A stretch of 8,148 bases of DNA from Promethearchaeota archaeon (GTDB lineage: Archaea > Asgardarchaeota > Lokiarchaeia > Sigynarchaeales > SOKP01): assembly GCA_019058515.1 (NCBI GenBank), contig JAHPYY010000022.1, forward strand, positions 1 through 8,148, given 5' to 3'. The notes under the pieces are model-generated. The model made no database searches. It saw nothing but the letters and a program-made list of their open reading frames with translations, and was not told where the DNA came from. Of the stretch, positions 1-6,304 are shown in pieces. The number at the start of each line of letters is the position of its first letter. Within the stretch, counting starts at the first letter, position 1. Position numbers and translations under genes: made by a program.

Positions 1-28
1 ATATGTGTGTGCACATTACCGAAAACCC

Positions 29-57
29 TTGACAGGTTTTATTTTATTGTATAAAAT
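29..57 (+). promoter_or_regulatory. sigma70 promoter of the radical SAM/peptide operon
   Basis: A perfect -35 hexamer TTGACA lies at 29-34 and a -10 hexamer TAAAAT at 52-57 (within TATAAAAT), with 17 bases between them. Transcription would start near 63-64, giving a leader of about 100-130 nt before the first gene. No competing promoter is obvious closer to the gene. Confidence 0.7.
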
Positions 58-63
58 CTAATT

Positions 64-110
64 AGAACATTTGAGTTCTTTACAATTGGATTTGTCCCGC
101 CCAGGCGGGA
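64..110 (+). promoter_or_regulatory. structured 5' leader with two hairpins
   Basis: Two inverted repeats lie just after the predicted transcription start. The first is AGAAC (64-68) with GTTCT (75-79), loop of 6. The second is TCCCGCC (95-101) with GGCGGGA (104-110), a 7-bp arm with only CA between, so in RNA about 6 pairs would form. The second is far more GC-rich than its surroundings and has no T-tract after it, so it is not a normal terminator. It could be a stabilising 5' hairpin, an operator, or a dispersed intergenic palindrome; the sequence alone does not decide. Confidence 0.4.
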
Positions 111-195
111 TAAATCTTGATATAAATTCTATCTTGCTATCGCCGAATAGGTGATAAATCCAATGAACAAGATAGGTGATAGAATGGAGGATGAA

Positions 196-678
196 ATGGT
201 TAAAATTGAAAATTATAAAGAAGAATGGCAAGGCAAAATCGAACTTTCAGATGAAGAAGAGAAATTTGTATATGCAGAGGTTGAGGATATTCCAATAGCA
301 CGTTTTGGCAGCCATAGATTCTTATCTTTATTGAAAGACAGAAAGCCCGATGTAATTTTTATTGTAAATAATGGAGGCTTTATAGAAGATATTGGCGGAA
401 GTGGACAATTTGAAGTTTGGTTTATTGATAAAGATGAAAACAGAAAGGTTGAGACTTATTTTTGCTACGACTACGGATACCTGAGTCTTTCTTATAGTTC
501 TTCGAAATTTATTCTTACTGATAGAGCTAGATTTCTAGAGTCATTGTTGATGGATATTTTTAGGAAAAGAGAGAATTATTCCATTTATAGGATAAAGACG
601 TTAAAAATAAATGGACTACCACTAGATTTTTCCTGGAGGATTCCATGGTATCTGATTGATATCGGAGGTGAGAAATGA
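196..678 (+). CDS. unrecognised protein, first gene of the radical SAM/peptide operon
   Basis: I do not recognise this family. From the preferred start it encodes about 160 residues, acidic and Lys-rich at the N-terminus. A middle section of alternating hydrophobic stretches, with Gly-rich turns and a Tyr-rich segment, suggests a small soluble beta-rich fold. No signal peptide, membrane helix, Cys cluster or catalytic motif is visible. The start is ambiguous: GTG 151 has no ribosome binding site; ATG 163 and ATG 184 each follow an AGGTGAT; ATG 196 follows GGAGG at 186-190 with 5-base spacing and is chosen. The stop overlaps the radical SAM start (ATGA, 675-678), so the two are probably translationally coupled. 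Position implies a partner role, for example peptide recognition, immunity or a further modification; none of these is shown by the sequence. Confidence 0.75.
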   Translation: MVKIENYKEEWQGKIELSDEEEKFVYAEVEDIPIARFGSHRFLSLLKDRKPDVIFIVNNGGFIEDIGGSGQFEVWFIDKDENRKVETYFCYDYGYLSLSYSSSKFILTDRARFLESLLMDIFRKRENYSIYRIKTLKINGLPLDFSWRIPWYLIDIGGEK

Positions 679-1793
679 GAGATCAAAGAACACTAAAGGA
701 GAATCCAGTAATTCTCACTTGTTTTGTGCCCGTTATGACGCCGATCATTAAGATAGTAGGAGATTATTGTAACTTGAGATGTGATTACTGTTTTTATCAC
801 CACAAGGAGCAGCAAGTAAAAACAATAATGGACATAGATCTTCTTGAGAAATTTATAGAACAATATCTTGAACTTTTCGACGGGAAGCTGCGATTTAATT
901 GGCATGGTGGTGAACCGCTTTTAGCTGGGATGTCTTTTTTCGAGTCAATCATCCAATTACAAGAAAAGTACATCAAGAATACTCAGAAGATTGTAAATTC
1001 GATACAGACTAATGCTACTCTAATTAATGAGAAATGGGCCGTTTTCTTTAAAGAACATAATTTTGAAGTAGGGGTAAGTCTGGATGGAATTGAGAAATGT
1101 CACAATCGTTTTCGGAAAAATATTGGCGGAAAGGGTTCATTTAAATCAACTGTTCGAGGAATAAAGATTTTACAAGATCACAAGATTCCTATCGGAATTC
1201 TTCAAACGCTCACTCATAGTAATATTCCTTTTACAAAAGAGAATTTCAAATTTTTTGTTGATAAACTAGGCCTAAAACAGATTTGCACCTGTATTTATAT
1301 CCCAAGCGACAAATTTTGCATTCTAGGTGAAGAAATCACAAATAAGGATTTCACAGAGTTTCTTAAAACTGCCATTGATTTTTGGTTCCATCAGGACGAT
1401 CCAGATCTCGAAATTCGAGAAATAGAAAATCTTTTCGCTGGAGCAAATGGGAAATTGGCATCTCTATGTGGGTTTAATGGAACTTGTACTGCGTTTTTCT
1501 GCTTGGAATACAATGGAAAAGTTTATCCCTGTGATAGGGTATCTAATAGAGAAGAATTCTGTTTTGGCGATTTATCGAAGGAGCCGTTGAAAAAAATTCT
1601 TAATAGTCAAGAGCGATTGAATTGGGCGAAAATAGCAAATTTTCTTCATCAAGATTGTTTGAGATGTACATGGAAGAACGCTTGTCATAATGGATGTACT
1701 GATTACAGAGACAATGAAGAAAAATATCTTTTTTGCGAAAGCAGAAAAGAGATCTTCAATCATTTAATAGGAAAAATAGGAGGATTAAAATGA
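675..1793 (+). CDS. radical SAM/SPASM peptide-modifying enzyme (anSME-like)
   Basis: This 372-residue cytosolic iron-sulfur enzyme should cleave S-adenosylmethionine reductively and act on a peptide. The radical SAM core carries C32-x3-C36-x2-C39 for the [4Fe-4S] cluster, GGEPL at 78-82 and SLDG at 135-138. The C-terminal SPASM domain has Cys at 265, 271, 286, 328, 331, 337, 341 and 354. Its order and spacing resemble anaerobic sulfatase-maturating enzymes, including Asp287 directly after Cys286, so two auxiliary clusters are likely. ATG 675 follows GGAGGTGA at 664-671 and overlaps the previous stop; ATG 735 is a weaker alternative. The next gene, a 51-residue peptide, begins inside this stop codon and is the obvious substrate. 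No sulfatase is present, so true sulfatase maturation is unlikely. The class is secure; the exact reaction (Trp cyclophane formation is my guess) is inferred. Confidence 0.93.
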   Translation: MRDQRTLKENPVILTCFVPVMTPIIKIVGDYCNLRCDYCFYHHKEQQVKTIMDIDLLEKFIEQYLELFDGKLRFNWHGGEPLLAGMSFFESIIQLQEKYIKNTQKIVNSIQTNATLINEKWAVFFKEHNFEVGVSLDGIEKCHNRFRKNIGGKGSFKSTVRGIKILQDHKIPIGILQTLTHSNIPFTKENFKFFVDKLGLKQICTCIYIPSDKFCILGEEITNKDFTEFLKTAIDFWFHQDDPDLEIREIENLFAGANGKLASLCGFNGTCTAFFCLEYNGKVYPCDRVSNREEFCFGDLSKEPLKKILNSQERLNWAKIANFLHQDCLRCTWKNACHNGCTDYRDNEEKYLFCESRKEIFNHLIGKIGGLK

Positions 1794-1945
1794 CCGGAAA
1801 AAAGGCCGTAAAGGGAGCACGGGAGCGATTACGGGGGAAGCCGGCTAACAACTTGCCGGAAAAGAAGCTTCGGGAAATCGTAGCTAAAGATTCTCGTAAT
1901 ACTTGGGGACAAGGCTGGTATGATAGTTGGAAACAAGGTGATTGA
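1790..1945 (+). CDS. putative RiPP precursor peptide with Trp every fourth residue
   Basis: A 51-residue peptide starts at ATG 1790, preceded by a full AGGAGG at 1778-1783 with 6-base spacing, and overlaps the radical SAM stop as ATGA. A longer in-frame start at 1733 lies inside the enzyme gene and is not needed. Residues 1-37 are basic and leader-like, with a probable helix around LPEKKLREIVAK (22-33). Residues 39-51 read WGQG-WYDS-WKQG-D, placing Trp at 39, 43 and 47. Each Trp opens an aromatic-X-X triplet ending in Gln41, Asp45 or Gln49, the layout reported for triceptide substrates of cyclophane-forming radical SAM/SPASM enzymes. No Cys and no double-Gly cleavage site occur. It is the last gene before a strong terminator. 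G+C is unusually high here (36 of 60 bases at 1801-1860). The gene is well supported; its role as precursor is inference from motif and context. Confidence 0.75.
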   Translation: MTGKKAVKGARERLRGKPANNLPEKKLREIVAKDSRNTWGQGWYDSWKQGD

Positions 1946-1967
1946 CTTCTGTGCTTCGAATTTTGAT

Positions 1968-2005
1968 GGGGGTTGTCAAAAAAGACAATCCCCGTTTTAG
2001 TTTTT
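1968..2005 (+). terminator. intrinsic terminator of the radical SAM/peptide operon
   Basis: GGGGGTTGTC (1968-1977) pairs with GACAATCCCC (1984-1993) over 10 positions with a single G-U pair. The loop is six A residues and the stem is followed by GTTTTAGTTTTT. It sits 22 bases after the peptide stop and closes the operon. Confidence 0.9.
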
Positions 2006-2042
2006 AAAATCAGTTATTTCCATAGAACAATTTTAAATAAAT

Positions 2043-2051
2043 TGCTATAAT
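2043..2051 (+). promoter_or_regulatory. extended -10 promoter for a leaderless transcript
   Basis: TGC-TATAAT at 2043-2051 is a perfect -10 with an upstream TG. No good -35 is seen at the expected distance (TAGAAC at 2023-2028). Only six bases separate it from ATG 2058, so transcription should begin at or next to the start codon. Confidence 0.6.
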
Positions 2052-2057
2052 GAGATT

Positions 2058-2975
2058 ATGTCCGTAATAAAAACAAGGTTAAAATTTAATATTTATTATC
2101 CTCACAATTTATTTTTTTTAATGGACAATCTTTCAGAGTGGGATATTCATTGTAGACCATTTTTTAGGCAGGAATTTCCTGATTTATTTTTAGATATAAA
2201 AAATTTATTGCCGAGTTATCGAAAGCTGAGAAGAAAGTATGGATGGGAGGAAAAAAACACAGAAAGATTCTTCCTTGAATCAGAAATGAAAAAGGTTAAA
2301 AATAATTTAGGGCAAATTTCTAATAAGGAACAAAAGATAATATTGAAAATTTTGGATATATTAGATAAAAAATTTAAAGCCTCTTGGCCAGAAAAAGAGA
2401 GGGGTTTAAAGCAGAAAACAAAAGCACTAAAGAGATACTGGGAGAAATATTTTCAACAAGCAGTAAAAGAAATCGAGCAATTTTTAGACCTGAAAGTTCC
2501 CAGGCAAATAGAGATATTCGTTCTTTATACGCCCAGAGGAACGGGTGGAGGAGTTAATCTTGGTAAGAGAGGTTTGACATTAGAAATAGGAGATTCTAAT
2601 ACCCCATTAATTATCTCTTTCGAGCTTTTATTACATGAACTCATCCATTTTACAGAGATAGCCAATCATAGAGAAACAGAGAAAGAATTAAAAAAGCTTG
2701 GACTAAGTGAAAAAGGAGAAGTCTCTGAAACGTTATTAACAAAAGAGGCAATTGTTAATCTTCTGTGCCCACACGGTTTTTTATCTGAGAAGTTAAAATT
2801 TGGAAAATTCTTAATTCATGAATATCGCGGTGACAAATATCAAGAAGAATTATTCAGATACCAAAAACTTTTACAAGATTTGGTTGGAAGTTATTTCAGA
2901 AATAAGAAACAAGTAAATTATTGGAATAATTTTCTTCCAGAGGTAGTAAAGTTCGTTAAAAGGAATAGAAGATAA
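2058..2975 (+). CDS. putative HExxH zinc metallopeptidase
   Basis: This 305-residue protein contains the zinc-binding and catalytic motif HELIH at 193-197, in a helix preceded by hydrophobic, beta-like segments (about 150-187), the usual order in zincin peptidases. Glu224 or Glu230, in the following helix, is the likely third zinc ligand. The N-terminal 140 residues are mainly charged helix. There is no signal peptide or clear membrane segment, so it is probably cytosolic. ATG 2058 is chosen because it lies six bases after a TATAAT box and no Shine-Dalgarno is present, which fits leaderless translation. It follows the terminator of the peptide operon and has its own promoter, so a role in cutting the leader off that peptide is possible but unsupported. 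The substrate is unknown. It shares the HExxH-plus-downstream-Glu arrangement with the protein at 7533-8105. Confidence 0.75.
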   Translation: MSVIKTRLKFNIYYPHNLFFLMDNLSEWDIHCRPFFRQEFPDLFLDIKNLLPSYRKLRRKYGWEEKNTERFFLESEMKKVKNNLGQISNKEQKIILKILDILDKKFKASWPEKERGLKQKTKALKRYWEKYFQQAVKEIEQFLDLKVPRQIEIFVLYTPRGTGGGVNLGKRGLTLEIGDSNTPLIISFELLLHELIHFTEIANHRETEKELKKLGLSEKGEVSETLLTKEAIVNLLCPHGFLSEKLKFGKFLIHEYRGDKYQEELFRYQKLLQDLVGSYFRNKKQVNYWNNFLPEVVKFVKRNRR

Positions 2976-3001
2976 AAATTCCTTAATTCAGCCCCCAAAA
3001 T

Positions 3002-3030
3002 TTGACAAATCTATTTAAAAGGAGTATAAT
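3002..3030 (+). promoter_or_regulatory. perfect consensus sigma70 promoter
   Basis: TTGACA at 3002-3007 and TATAAT at 3025-3030 both match consensus exactly with a 17-base spacer. Transcription should start near 3036-3037, leaving a 5' UTR of about 109 nt before the TTG start at 3146. A promoter this strong suggests that control, if any, lies in the leader or in a repressor. Confidence 0.85.
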
Positions 3031-3036
3031 GAAGAT

Positions 3037-3145
3037 GAAGATGGAGGTGGTTTCATCTTCGAGGCAGCACCTTCGTGCACCTTACAAAATAAATAAAACA
3101 AAGCCCTCCGTCGCGTAAAGCTATGGAGGACAAGGGAGGCTTACT
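3037..3145 (+). promoter_or_regulatory. structured 5' UTR with possible ribosome-binding-site switch
   Basis: The leader holds several pairings. GAAGATG (3037-3043) can pair with CATCTTC (3054-3060), and GCAC (3067-3070) with GTGC (3075-3078). CCTCCGT (3105-3111) can pair with ATGGAGG (3123-3129). The same CCTCC can instead pair, with one bulge, with GGGAGGC at 3134-3140, which contains the ribosome binding site. The two pairings exclude each other, so one fold exposes the site and the other hides it. I cannot match this to a known riboswitch class; a T-box was considered and not supported. Confidence 0.45.
3041..3118 (+). CDS. possible short leader peptide ORF in the 5' UTR
   Basis: An open frame begins with three in-frame ATGs (3029, 3035, 3041) and ends at TAA 3116-3118. 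From 3041 it would encode 25 residues. ATG 3029 has an AGGAG upstream (3020-3024) but lies inside the -10 box, so it would be outside the main transcript. ATG 3035 and 3041 lie at or just after the predicted start. A ribosome stopping at 3118 would cover CCTCC at 3105-3109 and could free the downstream ribosome binding site. No run of a single amino acid is present. This may be a chance frame. Confidence 0.2.
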   Translation: MEVVSSSRQHLRAPYKINKTKPSVA

Positions 3146-4405
3146 TTGAAAATCAAAAATTTTTTAAATTTTATTTATACTAGAGCGTGCCAAAGATTTT
3201 TTAAAAAAAGTAATGGTCAGACAATAAATAGAGAGCCAAAGAGCGAAGCCTTTGTTAAATCAGAAAAAACCCAGAGAATCCTAAGAAGAATCGTTAAAAA
3301 TACTAATGTACCAAATCTCCTTGAAATTTTGACAAGCTGGATTGAACCCAGGGACCTTCAATCTTTATTGCTTCAAATTTATGAAGACAGAGTTAATCGG
3401 TTAAAAATTAAAGACATTATGAAGCAATATTTGGAAAATCGATTTACCTCACCATCTGATATTACCCAAGAAGAAATCATTCAGCTTGATAGTCTGATTT
3501 ATCAAAAAATTCCTTCTGATTTTGAAGCCATTGAATTATCACCAGTCGGACCACTAGGTATAAATAAAATTCTTTCCAGAATCAGTCAGAAAAATGTATT
3601 ATCTGCTGTAAGAAATATTGAAGTAATAGCTGATTCTACCATTGCTCTATCATTAGAATGTGCGAGGAGGAGAAAAATCATGCTTAGTGGGGATCCACGT
3701 ACTCTTGAAGTTATAAATCTATGTACCAGTCATAGAATGGTAAGACTACAACAATTTGAAAAGGAGACAAGATTCACGCCCCATTTTCGAGTTTTTGCAA
3801 TGTGTACTAGTGGTGGTAGGGATGCTGGTTTCGAAAAGTTTGAGACAGAAAATCTTACGAAACACATCAGCATCTATCTTGACTTACTGGGATTGTTTAA
3901 TGAAAGCGGATATCTTGTTCAAAAGATCGCGGTTGCTTTATCAGACATAAGGATTACAGAGGCCATAATAGACTTCCATAAGATTGACCGACGTAAACTG
4001 GGAAGAAGAACTCAGAGTAGACTTTTTGATTTATTTGGTCAATACAACATTGATATGCCTAGCACAGTAAAGCATCCTCAAGAGATACCCAGAAGAGGCG
4101 TTAGAAAGTATAAAATAGAGAAGAGTTTGAAGCTCCTATTAAAAATTGAAAGACAAGTAGTTGAGCCATTGGAATCGGCATATCCACATATTGATTTTTG
4201 CTTTGATTTAAATAGGATTGCTGGAATAGGATATTATAGTGGTTTATGTTTTAAAATTTCTGCTGAGAACAGAGAACAAATCAGATTCCCCTTGGTTGAT
4301 GGTGGATTCACAGATTGGACGCAAAGGTTGTTAAAGAATAGAGCAGAACGATTGTTAACGAGCGGAATCGGAAGTGAATTTTTTTGTAGAAATTACAAGA
4401 GATAA
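3146..4405 (+). CDS. HisRS/HisZ-like class II aminoacyl-tRNA synthetase paralog
   Basis: The 419-residue product looks like a class II synthetase catalytic fold without a tRNA-binding module. The N-terminal ~125 residues are charged and mostly helical. ELSPVGPLGIN (130-140) resembles a motif 1 region. FRVFAMCTSGGRDAGFEKFE (214-233) resembles motif 2, with Arg215 and Gly-Arg 224-225. IAGIGYYSG (358-366) and GG 386-387 match the GLDYYTG and GGRYD regions of HisRS. The C-terminal GIGSEFF (407-413) aligns with motif 3 but has Phe where the ATP-binding Arg is expected, and the protein ends there with no anticodon-binding domain. It is therefore unlikely to charge tRNA. A HisZ-like regulatory or another ligase role is possible; no hisG is present. 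The TTG start at 3146 is supported by GGGAGG at 3134-3139. Its stop abuts the convergent peptidase gene. Confidence 0.75.
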   Translation: MKIKNFLNFIYTRACQRFFKKSNGQTINREPKSEAFVKSEKTQRILRRIVKNTNVPNLLEILTSWIEPRDLQSLLLQIYEDRVNRLKIKDIMKQYLENRFTSPSDITQEEIIQLDSLIYQKIPSDFEAIELSPVGPLGINKILSRISQKNVLSAVRNIEVIADSTIALSLECARRRKIMLSGDPRTLEVINLCTSHRMVRLQQFEKETRFTPHFRVFAMCTSGGRDAGFEKFETENLTKHISIYLDLLGLFNESGYLVQKIAVALSDIRITEAIIDFHKIDRRKLGRRTQSRLFDLFGQYNIDMPSTVKHPQEIPRRGVRKYKIEKSLKLLLKIERQVVEPLESAYPHIDFCFDLNRIAGIGYYSGLCFKISAENREQIRFPLVDGGFTDWTQRLLKNRAERLLTSGIGSEFFCRNYKR

Positions 4406-5437
4406 TCATGTTCGGGTAGAAATTTTAAATTTATTTGAAGCCGAATCTAGCTCTACCAAAGCACCATACTGTAAAGTAATTATTGGATCTACATGCCCTA
4501 TATTAGCGTTAAATAATATGGGGCATTTTTTTTTGCCAGCATATTTTAATATTACATCTTTAAGTCCAATACTTTCTTCCTTTGTATATCTATAAGGCCT
4601 TCCAATAATCAATCCTTTTATAGAATTAAATAAACCCAAATTATCAAGGTCGGCAAAATATGAATCAACGTCACTTAGTGGCAACCCCTTATTAATATTA
4701 TGACTTTCAGGTACATCTATAAAATATATTTTGTCTTTTGGATCGAGCCAATATTTTGTACCCGCTAAATGATTTATTGAAGGAATGGTTCCTCCTATTA
4801 TTTTTCCCTTTGCTTTTCCGGTAAGCACCCATTCATGGCCTTTATTTTTATTACATTGTCGAGCTTGTTCTAAATCCCTTTTTTCAAACCAATTCAAAAC
4901 CTCATCGGTCCATATTTTAGAGGGTTTCACCTCATAAGCATCTATAAATTGGTTTTTCACTAATGCTTTATTAAAATATTCTAGAGTATAATTAAATATC
5001 TTAGGATATTCACCAAATTGAGTCATCGCACAGGGCCCATAATAAGTAGCAAGATTTGTTTGCGATTGAATTGCAAAATGTAATACTGTTATATCAGAAT
5101 AGCCAATAAATATTTTGGGATTTTCTTTGATGAGATTATAGTCTAAATATTTAATAAGCTGATTACTATGATTGCCGCCTATAGTACACATAATCATTTT
5201 AATTTCTGGGTCTTTAAACATTGAGTGTATATCTTCTAATCTTTCTTCTAGGGAGGCAGATACATAATCGGCATTCTTTAGTGCGTGTTTACCAATTTTA
5301 ACTTTATATCCTAATTCTTGAAGTGTTTGGACCGCCTTATCGATTCTATGCATAGCAAAAGGCGCCAATCCTGCAGACGGGCTGATAAGTCCTATGGTGT
5401 CTCCTTTTTTTAGTTTTTTGGGGATGATAAGCGACAT
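4406..5437 (-). CDS. S66-family peptidase, MccF/LD-carboxypeptidase-like
   Basis: This 343-residue protein matches the length and layout of the S66 serine peptidases. These include LD-carboxypeptidases, which trim murein tetrapeptides, and MccF, which gives microcin C immunity by cutting the bond joining the peptidyl Asp to the nucleotide. The nucleophile is Ser114 in GYSDIT, and His315 in ANIGHVDPIITL is the catalytic His. In the segment KIYFIDVPES (236-245) the place usually held by catalytic Glu appears to be Asp241. GG at 87-88 and GGTIPSI at 215-221 are other family signatures. There is no signal peptide, so it acts in the cytosol. It is the last gene of the minus-strand operon, 14 bases after the methyltransferase, with a weak AAAAGG site overlapping that gene's stop. 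The synthetase-like neighbour favours the MccF side, but murein recycling cannot be excluded. Confidence 0.88.
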   Translation of the reverse strand: MSLIIPKKLKKGDTIGLISPSAGLAPFAMHRIDKAVQTLQELGYKVKIGKHALKNADYVSASLEERLEDIHSMFKDPEIKMIMCTIGGNHSNQLIKYLDYNLIKENPKIFIGYSDITVLHFAIQSQTNLATYYGPCAMTQFGEYPKIFNYTLEYFNKALVKNQFIDAYEVKPSKIWTDEVLNWFEKRDLEQARQCNKNKGHEWVLTGKAKGKIIGGTIPSINHLAGTKYWLDPKDKIYFIDVPESHNINKGLPLSDVDSYFADLDNLGLFNSIKGLIIGRPYRYTKEESIGLKDVILKYAGKKKCPILFNANIGHVDPIITLQYGALVELDSASNKFKISTRT

Positions 5438-5451
5438 TGCTTCAATACCTT

Positions 5452-6300
5452 TTAAATTGATTTTAGCCCAACAGAGATTATATTCACACCTCTATCAATT
5501 AGAGATTCTTGAGAGTTAAATTGCGTTTCGATTTCTAAAACTTTATTGAAAAAACTTTTTTTCTCCAGAGCAATAGATATATCACTCATTTTTTTATAGG
5601 GAAATGTAAAATCCTCGGGTCCGGGAGCGATGAAAATAGGGACACCGTAAGAATGTAGATTTGTAAAGCCGGCTTTTTTTAGATACGTTTCAAGCGATTC
5701 TTTGCTGAATACATTGAGGATAGGAACGTCTTTTTTCCATTTTACTTTATTTTTACTAATAATTAAATTAATATCCTTTCTTTGGAGATGTCCACTGTTT
5801 ATTTTTTCAGCAATAGCGTTAAATTTTCCTTGGCCCATTACGATTAGCTTGCCTCTATTTTTTAAAACCCTATACATTTCTGAAAATACTTTATTTAAAT
5901 TCGTGATAAAACTAAAAACATTATAGATGCTGATAATGTAATCAAAAGTATTATTTTTGATTCTTGACATATTTTCTAGATTACCTTGCATAGTCGTTAT
6001 TAAATGTTCTTTTTTGGCCTTCTTTATATTAGATTTGGCTTTTTTTAACATATCTTCTGAAAGATCGTATATTAAATATTTAGCATTAATTTTCCTTAAT
6101 AATATTATTGACCATCTCCCCGTGCCCCCTCCCGCATCAAGAATATGTAAATTATGCTCTTTCTTGATTTCTTTAATTAATACATTTTTTATTATTATAT
6201 CTGATAATTTCCAGAAATATGCCTCATCGAATTGATCAACATTTTGAGCATAACCCTCAAAAAATTTCTTAAATTGTTTTTTGGATATTATTTCTTTCAT
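5452..6300 (-). CDS. class I SAM-dependent methyltransferase
   Basis: A 282-residue Rossmann-fold methyltransferase. The SAM-binding motif I is HILDAGGGTGRWS (52-64). The acidic residue after strand 2 is Asp79 in LIYDLS, and motif IV is FDYIISIYNVFSF (119-131). The MYRVLKNRGKLIV segment (142-154) is typical of small-molecule methyltransferases of the Methyltransf_11/25 type. The C-terminal 120 residues, with VPIFIAPGPED at 220-230, would form the substrate cap. The substrate cannot be read from sequence. The start lies only 4 bases after the stop of the AsnRS-like gene and has no Shine-Dalgarno, so it probably depends on translational coupling. Its place between an aspartate-activating and an MccF-like enzyme suggests a shared metabolite, which is inference. 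Confidence 0.88.
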   Translation of the reverse strand: MKEIISKKQFKKFFEGYAQNVDQFDEAYFWKLSDIIIKNVLIKEIKKEHNLHILDAGGGTGRWSIILLRKINAKYLIYDLSEDMLKKAKSNIKKAKKEHLITTMQGNLENMSRIKNNTFDYIISIYNVFSFITNLNKVFSEMYRVLKNRGKLIVMGQGKFNAIAEKINSGHLQRKDINLIISKNKVKWKKDVPILNVFSKESLETYLKKAGFTNLHSYGVPIFIAPGPEDFTFPYKKMSDISIALEKKSFFNKVLEIETQFNSQESLIDRGVNIISVGLKSI

Positions 6301-6304
6301 AATT

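Noticed and set aside
693..905. Minus-strand open frame inside the radical SAM gene
   Set aside because: It is antisense to a gene with clear family motifs, with low-complexity translation and no ribosome binding site; the same holds for the frame at 1572-1763.
675..1793. True anaerobic sulfatase-maturating enzyme
   Set aside because: Cys spacing is similar, but no sulfatase is present and the adjacent peptide lacks a C/S-x-P-x-R motif.
1733..1945. Longer 70-codon version of the peptide gene
   Set aside because: The extra 19 codons lie within the radical SAM gene, while ATG 1790 has an ideal AGGAGG and stop/start overlap.
3037..3145. T-box riboswitch for the synthetase-like gene
   Set aside because: AGGTGG at 3045-3050 recalls the start of a T-box, but the conserved UGGNACC core, a Stem I and a terminator hairpin are not found.
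4374..4440. Terminator between the convergent HisRS-like and peptidase genes
   Set aside because: The stop codons abut at 4405/4406 and no GC-rich hairpin with a T-tract is visible.
5702..6235. Plus-strand open frames opposite the methyltransferase
   Set aside because: They are shadows of a gene with clear SAM-binding motifs; the apparent hydrophobic runs come from antisense Lys/Asn codons.
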